Assembly: GCA_947497895.1 (NCBI GenBank)
Contig: CANMIL010000002.1
Coordinates: forward strand, 186,001 to 250,000
Source of the DNA: an uncultured Tenacibaculum sp.
GTDB lineage: Bacteria > Bacteroidota > Bacteroidia > Flavobacteriales > Flavobacteriaceae
DNA length: 64,000 nt
Reading direction: 5' to 3'
The translations under genes were made by a program, and so were the position numbers. Positions 49,387 through 57,684 of this stretch are shown here, in pieces; position 1 is the stretch's first letter, and each line of letters opens with the position of its first letter. The notes under the pieces were generated by a model. That model was not told where the DNA came from and made no database searches. It saw only the letters and a list, made by a program, of their open reading frames with translations.

Positions 49387-50768
49387 ATATATCTTTAAAA
49401 AATATATACACAACGTTATTTTTTTTGGGGATATTTTTCATTCCATTTAATTCTTATGAAGGAGTCTCTTTTTTAGGAGAATATAAAAGAGATGCGGCAG
49501 TTTTATTTTTTTTGGGAAGTATTTTATTCTTTTCTGTTGAATCCATATTTAAAGGAAAAATCCTTATTCCGATTAGAAATCTATACTTTCAAATTTTGAT
49601 AATGTTTGTTTTATGGTTGATAGTAAGTGTCGTAACAAACCTGCTTTCCGTCTCCTCAAACTACTATAAGCAAACGTCAGGGTTAAATAGGTTTTTTAGG
49701 CAGTTTTTGGCATTATTTATAATGCTATTGATGTTTGTAGTTTCTTACAATATTATTACAAAATATACTGTTAAACAGGTGTTTTTTAAACTCAGAAGAA
49801 TTCTCTTCTATTCTTTTGTTGTGGTCGTTTTTTATGGGTTCTTTGAAAGTTTAATTGTTTATTTTAAGATTTCAGCATTCAAAAATTTTGTTTTATTATT
49901 TAATTATTTTCCTTTTACGGATGTTTATTTGGACTACACCTTTGGAAGAATTTCATCTGTTTCATATGAGCCTCCATTTTTAGCTATTTACCTAATTACA
50001 GTTTCCGCATGGATGTTCAGTTATATGATAACAAATAAGGGAATGTTAAAGTATGTACCTAGTGTTTTAATAGTATTACTTACTTTTTTTTCAGGTTCAA
50101 GAACGGCTCTTATTGTAATTACATTTCAATTAGTGGTGTTTTTATGGATAGTATTTTCTGTAAATAAAAAGTTTCGGAAAATCTTGCAAAGATTTGTCCT
50201 AGTTATTGGTTTATTTTTTGTTGTTATTATAATATTCAAAGGTTCAAAAGTAATAGATGCAATTGAACAGAAAATAGAAACATTGAATTTTAAAGAAGAT
50301 CTTTCTAAAAATATCTCAAATAAATCTCGTTTTGGTATTCAATATGCTTCATTGTTAGTGTTTATTGAAAACCCCATACTTGGCGTTGGGTTCGGTCAAC
50401 AGACATATCATTCGCTAAATAAATATCCAAAGTGGGCAACAAAAAACAATTACGAATTTAAAGAGTCGTACCTCAATGAAAAGAAAAAATCTTTCCCCCC
50501 TGGGTTTAATATGTATACAAGATTACTCGCTGAAACAGGACTTAGTGGTTTTATAATTTTTACAAGCTTTATTTTCGTTTTATTGTACATATGTAAAAAA
50601 AGAATTTCAGCTCAGTTAAACGAAGAAAGAGTATTATCCATTATTCTCTTTGTGTCTTTTATTGGTTTTGCCATAAATTGGTTACAATTTGATAGCTTTA
50701 GGTTATATGGTTTTTGGATTTGCCTATCTCTTTTTATTTATAACGATAAACGAATCAATTATGAATAA
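49383..50768 (+). CDS. O-antigen ligase/polymerase (Wzy/WaaL-like)
   Basis: Polytopic, FFSGSRTALIVITFQLVVF, ENPILGVGFGQQTY. Confidence 0.85.
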   Translation: MNISLKNIYTTLFFLGIFFIPFNSYEGVSFLGEYKRDAAVLFFLGSILFFSVESIFKGKILIPIRNLYFQILIMFVLWLIVSVVTNLLSVSSNYYKQTSGLNRFFRQFLALFIMLLMFVVSYNIITKYTVKQVFFKLRRILFYSFVVVVFYGFFESLIVYFKISAFKNFVLLFNYFPFTDVYLDYTFGRISSVSYEPPFLAIYLITVSAWMFSYMITNKGMLKYVPSVLIVLLTFFSGSRTALIVITFQLVVFLWIVFSVNKKFRKILQRFVLVIGLFFVVIIIFKGSKVIDAIEQKIETLNFKEDLSKNISNKSRFGIQYASLLVFIENPILGVGFGQQTYHSLNKYPKWATKNNYEFKESYLNEKKKSFPPGFNMYTRLLAETGLSGFIIFTSFIFVLLYICKKRISAQLNEERVLSIILFVSFIGFAINWLQFDSFRLYGFWICLSLFIYNDKRINYE

Positions 50769-51567
50769 AACGCTGTTACTAATTCCTCATTACAATAACC
50801 AAGAAGGACTAAAAAAATCTATTCGATCAATATGTGCGAAAGAAAAAATTGATATTTTGGTAGTTGATGATGGAAGCTCTAATTCTCTGGATGAAGTTTT
50901 GATAATTAAGGGGTTTAAAGCTCAAGGAAGCATCTTTTTTCAATACCTAGGAAAAAACAAAGGTATTGAACATGCATTAAACTTTGGATTGGAAATAGCA
51001 TGCAATAAAAAATATAAATTCTTAGCTAGACTTGATTGTGGAGACACCATCATAGGAAGCAGATTTGAAATTCAAGAACAGTTTTTAGAAAAGAATGATA
51101 TTGCATTGGTTGGATCCAATGTAAATTTTGTTAATGAAAAAGGAGAAGTACTTTACAAAGTCAGCTTACCAACAACGGATACGGATATTAGAAAAAAAAT
51201 GTATTTAAACGCGATGCATATTCATCCATCGATAATGTTTAAAATTGATATAATAAAAAAAATAGGTGGTTACCCAACAAATTACCGAGCTGCTGAAGAT
51301 TACGCCTTTTTCTTTAAAGTTTTAAAAGAATATAAAGTAGCTAACTTAAATGAGTTTTTAGTTAATTGTGAGTATAGCACTCAAGGTATTTCTAGTATAT
51401 TTAGAAAAGAGCAAGTAAAGAGCCGTATGAAAATTATTCTTGATAATTTTTACTTTGGATGGTATCCAATTTATGGATTGATAAGAAGTTTAGTTTTATA
51501 CATTACTCCTAATGATATAATAATTTTCTTAAAAAGGATACTAAAAAGTGGAAAAAAAACTTACTAA
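50761..51567 (+). CDS. Glycosyltransferase family 2
   Basis: LLIPHYNNQEGLKKSIRSI...ILVVDDGSSNSLDEV...FLARLDCGDTI; start moved to ATG at 50761. Confidence 0.9.
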   Translation: MNKTLLLIPHYNNQEGLKKSIRSICAKEKIDILVVDDGSSNSLDEVLIIKGFKAQGSIFFQYLGKNKGIEHALNFGLEIACNKKYKFLARLDCGDTIIGSRFEIQEQFLEKNDIALVGSNVNFVNEKGEVLYKVSLPTTDTDIRKKMYLNAMHIHPSIMFKIDIIKKIGGYPTNYRAAEDYAFFFKVLKEYKVANLNEFLVNCEYSTQGISSIFRKEQVKSRMKIILDNFYFGWYPIYGLIRSLVLYITPNDIIIFLKRILKSGKKTY

Positions 51568-52738
51568 CATTTATAACTTTGTTGTAGCTCTTCTTATGTT
51601 TTTTTTGCCTCTTTCAACGGCAATACCTAATATTTTGCTGCTACCCATAACGGTACTATTATTCTTTAAAAAAAATGTCATTTTTTGGTCATCAAATTAT
51701 ATTCGGCTTGCTGTTGCTTTTAGTGCTGTTTATTTAATAAAGGATCTTTTTTATTCAAATAGTTTGGGAAATATAATAGAGTATAAATTCTGTTTATTAC
51801 TTGTTTTAGTTTTAATAATTGGAATAAATGCTAGAAAATATATTTGGTTGGAATTAGGTTTTGTTGCTGGAACATTGCTGGCTGTATTGAAAGCATTAAT
51901 TAAAATTTCAAATTACTATTTCATAAACGAGGTATTGCCATTTGGAAATACTGCTGAAATAAACAATTTAATTTCAATAGATAGGCCTTACTTTGGTTTC
52001 ATTTGTGTTATTTCAATACTATTTCTAAGTAAGTTTATGCGGCTAAGAAGTAATAAGCTAGAGAAACAATTACTGGTCTTTTGTCAAATATTATTAATAA
52101 CGTTCATTTATCTCATCGTAGCAAGACTTGCATTGCTTATGGCATTATTCTATTTCATTGTTCTTTTTTTTCGAAAAAGTAGTTTAAGAAATATTAAATT
52201 TTATGGGATGATTTCTATCTTTTTTATCTCAATTTTCTTCATTCTAAAGAGTAATGAAAATATAAAAAAACGATTTCATATTAATAAGTCTTTGGAAACT
52301 ACAATTAATGAATTAGTTGATTATGAACCAAGGTTTGTTATTTGGCCATGTGGTGTTGAACAATGGGATTATGATAATTTTTCTATACTATTTGGATTTG
52401 GAAATATTGCTGAGGTTCAGAAAAACTTATACGATTGCTATAATCAAACAATTAAAAAAGATTCAAAGAAAGAGTATTATCTCAAGACAAATTTTAACAT
52501 GCATAATCAGTTTTTAGATGTTTTTTTGAAAAATGGATTAGTTGGGTTCATATTATTTTTAGGCTTATGCAGCTTTTGGTTTTTTAGGAAGAAACTTAAT
52601 TTTTTGGAAAGCTTAATCATTATTTTTACTGTTGTTTTTTTATTAGTTGAAAACCTTTTAAATAGACAGTTAGGTACATACTTGTTAATTTTTTTAATAC
52701 CCTTCACTGGTAAAATTTATAATTTAAATAATGATTAA
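51548..52738 (+). CDS. Second O-antigen ligase/polymerase-like membrane protein
   Basis: Polytopic; VARLALLMALFYFIVLFF and HNQFLDVFLKNGLVGFILFL typical of Wzy/WaaL. Confidence 0.82.
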   Translation: MEKKLTNIYNFVVALLMFFLPLSTAIPNILLLPITVLLFFKKNVIFWSSNYIRLAVAFSAVYLIKDLFYSNSLGNIIEYKFCLLLVLVLIIGINARKYIWLELGFVAGTLLAVLKALIKISNYYFINEVLPFGNTAEINNLISIDRPYFGFICVISILFLSKFMRLRSNKLEKQLLVFCQILLITFIYLIVARLALLMALFYFIVLFFRKSSLRNIKFYGMISIFFISIFFILKSNENIKKRFHINKSLETTINELVDYEPRFVIWPCGVEQWDYDNFSILFGFGNIAEVQKNLYDCYNQTIKKDSKKEYYLKTNFNMHNQFLDVFLKNGLVGFILFLGLCSFWFFRKKLNFLESLIIIFTVVFLLVENLLNRQLGTYLLIFLIPFTGKIYNLNND

Positions 52739-53855
52739 AATTCTTCATATTGCTAGACCTGTAGGAGGAGTAGGAACCTATATTGAGTTACTGGATGAAT
52801 ATTTAGATAGGAAAGATTTTAAAAATATCATGTTATGCAACGAAGAAGATGATCTAAGCTCCTTCAAGAAAAATACCAGTAAAAATCTAGAACTATTTCA
52901 TATCAACTTAAAAAGAGAAGTTTTACCTTTAAATGATATTACATGTTTGTTTAAAATAATAAGTAAGATAAAAGAAGTAAAACCTAATATAATACATTGT
53001 CATAGTGCTAAGGCAGGGATTTTAGGAAGACTGGCTGGAGCGTACTTAGGTATAACGACCTTTTATACACCTCATGCTTACTCTTATCTGAGCTCGGCAT
53101 CGACTTTTAAAAGGATGTTTTTTAAAAATTTAGAACGATTATTTAGAAAATTCCCTGCAAAAACCCTTTGTTGTTCAGAATCCGAATATAATCGTACCAT
53201 TAATGATTTAGATTTCAATAAGAGTAAAGTTTTGCTTTGGAAAAACTCTATAAAAGATCCACTCTTTTTTTTGGAAGAAAGAACAAGACCAATATCACTT
53301 CCCGAGAATTATATATGTTCTATAGGTAGGCCTTCTTTTCAAAAAAACACACAGTTGTTGGTTGACGTTATGTATGAAATTAAGAAACAAGGAAAAGAAT
53401 TAACACTAGTTGTACTAGGTGTAGGCTTTTATTCGCCAGCTGCTCTTGAAGTAAAAAAGATGATTAAAGAAAAAGGGTTAACAAAAGAAGTTTTAATGAT
53501 TGAATGGACTACAAGAAGGAAAACTTTAGAAATACTTAAGAATTCATTGTTGTATGTTTCAACTTCAAAATATGAGGGACTTCCTTATTCAATGATTGAA
53601 GCTTTATCCTTGTCAAAAGCCTGCGTTGTAACTAATGTAGATGGTAATAGAGATTTGGTTAAAAACAAGTTTAATGGATATAAATTAAATGAAGATGCTA
53701 AGGAAATTTCGGAAAGTATTCTAAAATTAATGGAAAGTGATGATGAAAGGGAAAAGATGGGAGAAAACTCGAGAGAATTGTTTGAGACTTCCTTTAATAT
53801 TGAGAGAAATATTCTTCTTTTACAAGAAATTTATAAAAAGGCAATTTTAAAGTGA
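52731..53855 (+). CDS. Glycosyltransferase family 1/4
   Basis: ILHIARPVGGVGTYIELL; IIHCHSAKAGILGRLAG; STSKYEGLPYSMIEALSLSKACVVTNVDGNRDLV. Confidence 0.9.
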   Translation: MIKILHIARPVGGVGTYIELLDEYLDRKDFKNIMLCNEEDDLSSFKKNTSKNLELFHINLKREVLPLNDITCLFKIISKIKEVKPNIIHCHSAKAGILGRLAGAYLGITTFYTPHAYSYLSSASTFKRMFFKNLERLFRKFPAKTLCCSESEYNRTINDLDFNKSKVLLWKNSIKDPLFFLEERTRPISLPENYICSIGRPSFQKNTQLLVDVMYEIKKQGKELTLVVLGVGFYSPAALEVKKMIKEKGLTKEVLMIEWTTRRKTLEILKNSLLYVSTSKYEGLPYSMIEALSLSKACVVTNVDGNRDLVKNKFNGYKLNEDAKEISESILKLMESDDEREKMGENSRELFETSFNIERNILLLQEIYKKAILK

Positions 53856-55210
53856 AAAAAAGATATTCTAAATATATAAGAGTTCTCTTTCTAGTACTAG
53901 ACCTTTTAGTTTTAAACGTAATATCGTTTTCTTTGAACGATAATGAGTACGCTAAACTTTATTTTATAGTATATATAAGTGCTTTTTGGGTTGTCTCGTC
54001 TCTTTTTACGAGGTTTTATAAAATTTATAGGCATACTTCCATTTATAAAATTATAGGCCTTCTATTAACGCAATTACTAGTTTTTTCAATTGGTTTTTTT
54101 GCATATTTCTCCATTTTTAGAGAAGGTATTGTTGTTAATAATCAAGCTAAATATCTTTTATTAATAAGTTTACTAATAATCTTCTTCAAATTTTTGGGTG
54201 TTTATCTATTGAGAAAGTATAGAACATTTGGTAAAAATTATCGAAAAGTAGTCGTTTTGGGAAGTGATAACTCTACCAAAAAAATCATTAATTTGTTTAA
54301 TAGTGAAAAGGAATTAGGGTATATCTACTGTGGTTTTTTTTCAGATAAAAAATCAGTTCGCAATACTAACCTTTTAGGGCGCATTGAAAGTAGTTTTGAT
54401 TATATTCTAAAAAATGGAATTGACGAAATTTATTGCTCTCTTTCGGAACTAGAGGGAACAACTATTAAGAAAGTAACCAAATTTGCTTCAAGAAATAATA
54501 AAGTCGTAAAGTTAATTCCAAATGCAAATGAGCTATCGAATAAAAATACTGTATCTGAATATTACGGTGACTCTATGAGAGTTCTTAAAGTGAAAAAAAT
54601 GCCTTTTGAATTAATAGAGAGTAAGATAGTTAAAAGAGTGTTCGACGTTGTTTTTTCAATATTTGTTTGTGTTTTCATTTTATCATGGCTCTACCCTTTG
54701 TTATTTCTATTGATAAAAATTGAGTCTAGGGGTCCAGCTATATTTAAACAAACAAGAGAGGGCTTATATGGAGGAGAGTTTGTTTGTTATAAATTTCGAT
54801 CGATGTATTTAAACGATGTTGCCGACAAGGTTCACACAAAGAAAAATGATACTAGAATAACAAAAGTTGGTGCATTTTTAAGAAGAACCAGTTTAGATGA
54901 ATTTCCTCAGTTTTTTAATGTTTTGTATGGTTCTATGAGTGTCGTAGGTCCACGACCTCATTTAGAAAAGTTGGCACAACAATATCAAAAAGATGTTGAT
55001 AATTATATTGAAAGGCACAATGTAAAGCCAGGGATTACTGGTTTGGCTCAAGTTAGTGGGTATCGAGGAGAGATTAGAAAGAAATCCGATATTAAAAACA
55101 GAGTTAGATTGGATATTTTTTATATCGAGAACTGGTCGTTGGTATTAGATTTGAAGATAATTGTTAAAACGGTGTTTAATATTTTTAAGGGAGACGAAAA
55201 GGCTTATTAG
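53852..55210 (+). CDS. Undecaprenyl-phosphate sugar phosphotransferase (WbaP/WcaJ-like)
   Basis: KRVFDVVFSIFVCVFIL; FKQTREGLYGGEFVCYKFRSMYLN; RRTSLDEFPQFFNVLYGSMSVVGPRPHL. Confidence 0.95.
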   Translation: MKKRYSKYIRVLFLVLDLLVLNVISFSLNDNEYAKLYFIVYISAFWVVSSLFTRFYKIYRHTSIYKIIGLLLTQLLVFSIGFFAYFSIFREGIVVNNQAKYLLLISLLIIFFKFLGVYLLRKYRTFGKNYRKVVVLGSDNSTKKIINLFNSEKELGYIYCGFFSDKKSVRNTNLLGRIESSFDYILKNGIDEIYCSLSELEGTTIKKVTKFASRNNKVVKLIPNANELSNKNTVSEYYGDSMRVLKVKKMPFELIESKIVKRVFDVVFSIFVCVFILSWLYPLLFLLIKIESRGPAIFKQTREGLYGGEFVCYKFRSMYLNDVADKVHTKKNDTRITKVGAFLRRTSLDEFPQFFNVLYGSMSVVGPRPHLEKLAQQYQKDVDNYIERHNVKPGITGLAQVSGYRGEIRKKSDIKNRVRLDIFYIENWSLVLDLKIIVKTVFNIFKGDEKAY

Positions 55211-55963
55211 ATGGAGAGAATTAGGCTGACTTGCTGTGTGGTTATTTTCAATGAAGAAGAGACTGTTCTGAGAAAAACGGTAGATAGCTTTTTAAGTATC
55301 CCGTTTTCTAAGAAAATGTTTATCGTCGATAATTCTTCAACACGAAACTTCAATATTGAGAATAGTGAAGAGGTTGAATACATCAAGAACGAAGAGAATA
55401 TTGGTTTCGGTAGAGCACATAATCAAATACTTAAATTAATCGAAGGGAAATCTGATTTTCATTTAGTTCTAAATCCTGATGTCGAATTTGATGGTCGTAT
55501 TTTTGAAAAGCTATTTTTTGCTCTGGAAGGCAATGAGAAAATAGCCATGATTTCACCAAAGGTTGTTAATTATGACGGAAGTTTACAGTTTACTTGTCGT
55601 AAGAATCCTACAATAAAAGAAATGATCTCGCGAAGATTAGGAATAAATAAAGAATATGTTGAAGAACGAGAGTATCGAAATATCGATTTAAATAAATCGT
55701 TCGCGCCTGAATTTATTCATGGGTGCTTTATGTTATTTAAAATGCAAGATTTTATGGATTTGGGAGGGTTTGATAACCGTTACTTTTTATACTTAGAAGA
55801 TGCTGATTTATGCAGAGAAGTGCGAAGGCATAATAAAGAAGTTCTTTACTTTCCTGAGGTTGAAATTAAACATTTACATCGAAAAGGATCTTCAAAGCGA
55901 TTAAAGTTACTTTTTTATCATATAGCATCTGCTTATAAGTATTTTCGCAAGTGGAAGAATTAA
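55211..55963 (+). CDS. Glycosyltransferase family 2 (rhamnosyltransferase-like)
   Basis: FIVDNSSTRNF; NIGFGRAHNQI; FFLYLEDADLCREVRRHNKEVLYFPEVEIKHLH-type motifs. Confidence 0.9.
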   Translation: MERIRLTCCVVIFNEEETVLRKTVDSFLSIPFSKKMFIVDNSSTRNFNIENSEEVEYIKNEENIGFGRAHNQILKLIEGKSDFHLVLNPDVEFDGRIFEKLFFALEGNEKIAMISPKVVNYDGSLQFTCRKNPTIKEMISRRLGINKEYVEEREYRNIDLNKSFAPEFIHGCFMLFKMQDFMDLGGFDNRYFLYLEDADLCREVRRHNKEVLYFPEVEIKHLHRKGSSKRLKLLFYHIASAYKYFRKWKN

Positions 55964-56025
55964 AAAAGGATCATTCAAGTAAATGAATGACCCTTTAAAG
56001 AATATAAATAAAAAACGTTTATTTC

Positions 56026-56811
56026 TTAGAATAATACCTGCTCAAAAGCGAAGCTAGCATTTCCTGAAGTATCTGTAGTTTTTGTAATCTTCACGAAATT
56101 TGCGATAGTTGCATATCTAGGTAAAGCATCAACCAAACTTCCTGTATAAGAGGTTACATTTTCACCGTTTATAACGGTTACATAACACTCTAAAGGATTG
56201 CTGTTTACTGACCAAGGACGAACTGTGAAATAATATTCACCGTCAGCAACGGTTTCAGGTAAAGTAACCATTTCCGTATCTGTAAACCCTTGAGAAATAT
56301 CAATAATATTAGCAGCTGTATCTCTAACATCACAGTCTAAATCGCTATTATCATTCCAAGTGAAAACAAAAGTTACATCATTATTAACATCAATACCCTT
56401 AATAATTGTTGTTGATTTTTGATCTTCAGAAACATTTGGAGATACTTTATCAATATTCGCGTTAATGATTTTTAAATCAACAATAGTTAAGGTTTTTACT
56501 AATATATTAGCTCCGGACATATCTACAGGAATTTCAACTTGCGCAGTTCCCTTTGCTAAATCCATTTCCATAGTAGATGAACCTACTGAATACGTCAATC
56601 TACTTAAACTAGAAAGTGCGTTTGAAAAATTCACTACCACAGAGTAAGAGTCCTCAGTATTCGCAATACGAACAGATGAAACAGCAGTTTGAGCTGTAAT
56701 ATTTGTTATTGAATCTGGTGTTATTGGAAGATCATCATCCACTGAACATGCTCCTGTTAAAAAAACAGAAAGTATGATGATGAACCCTTTTATATATTTA
56801 AATTTCTTCAT
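56026..56811 (-). CDS. Hypothetical lipoprotein with TonB-receptor-linked repeat domain
   Basis: MKKFKYIKGFIIILSVFLTGACSVDDD lipobox; domain FTWNDNSDLDCDVRDTAANIIDISQGFTDTEMVTLPE. Confidence 0.75.
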   Translation of the reverse strand: MKKFKYIKGFIIILSVFLTGACSVDDDLPITPDSITNITAQTAVSSVRIANTEDSYSVVVNFSNALSSLSRLTYSVGSSTMEMDLAKGTAQVEIPVDMSGANILVKTLTIVDLKIINANIDKVSPNVSEDQKSTTIIKGIDVNNDVTFVFTWNDNSDLDCDVRDTAANIIDISQGFTDTEMVTLPETVADGEYYFTVRPWSVNSNPLECYVTVINGENVTSYTGSLVDALPRYATIANFVKITKTTDTSGNASFAFEQVLF

Positions 56812-56815
56812 TTTC

Positions 56816-57673
56816 TTATAGTTTTGTAATTGTATATGTTATAGTATCTCCATTAGTAACTTTAGCTAAAGACATAACATTACTATCTTCGGTTACCGTA
56901 CCCGTATAGTTCATTGTTTGGCCATCAGGGAATGTAAAGTCAATAGTATAATCAACATCAGCAGTAAAGAAATACTGATTTATATAAAGATAATAAGTAA
57001 TATCATCTGCAGCTTCTGGTAAATCTACCGACTCAGTAGTGGTAAACCCTTCACTACGATCAACTACATTTGAATTCAATGGTTCTGGAGCATTTAAAAT
57101 ATAGAAGTCCATATCTCGCGAACTTTCTGACCACATTAAATCAATCTTAACACTTCCAGAAGTAGTATCAACTACATCAGGTAAAGTATCATAAACAGTA
57201 AACGTTCTTGTTTGTTGCTCAGCATCTGACGCAGCCGTGATAAAATATTCTGTAGAAGTAACGCTGGTTGTAGCATTTTTAATCTTTACAGTATAGGTTT
57301 CAGCCCCGTCGCTCTTTCCATCGTCAATAAATGAAAAGTTTGCATTTGCTGAAGTCGAACCTGAAGAAATAGTAATCATTTTATCATAGGTTAATTCTGC
57401 TTGTCCAGCATCATCTTCTAAAGAACCATCTGACGATGTAATTTCAAGTTCAACCATAACATCAAAAGGTAAACTTTTGCTTAAGCTAACACTAACAGAA
57501 GTTTGTCCACCATCTTCTAAAACATTAGCGTTATTGTTGGAATCACTAAAAGCAATCTCAACCTGAGAGGTAGAAACAGGTGTTCCAATAACAGGGTCGG
57601 TAGTTTCATTATTACAAGCTATAAAGCCTAAAGAAAATAAAACTATATATATGGTTAATTTTATATTTTTCAT
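56816..57673 (-). CDS. Hypothetical lipoprotein with Calx-beta-like and shared C-terminal domain
   Basis: MKNIKLTIYIVLFSLGFIACNNE lipobox; LMWSESSRDMDFYILNAPEPLNSNVVDRSEGFTTTESVDLPE; start moved to ATG at 57673. Confidence 0.75.
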   Translation of the reverse strand: MKNIKLTIYIVLFSLGFIACNNETTDPVIGTPVSTSQVEIAFSDSNNNANVLEDGGQTSVSVSLSKSLPFDVMVELEITSSDGSLEDDAGQAELTYDKMITISSGSTSANANFSFIDDGKSDGAETYTVKIKNATTSVTSTEYFITAASDAEQQTRTFTVYDTLPDVVDTTSGSVKIDLMWSESSRDMDFYILNAPEPLNSNVVDRSEGFTTTESVDLPEAADDITYYLYINQYFFTADVDYTIDFTFPDGQTMNYTGTVTEDSNVMSLAKVTNGDTITYTITKL

Positions 57674-57684
57674 TTTAGTAAGGT

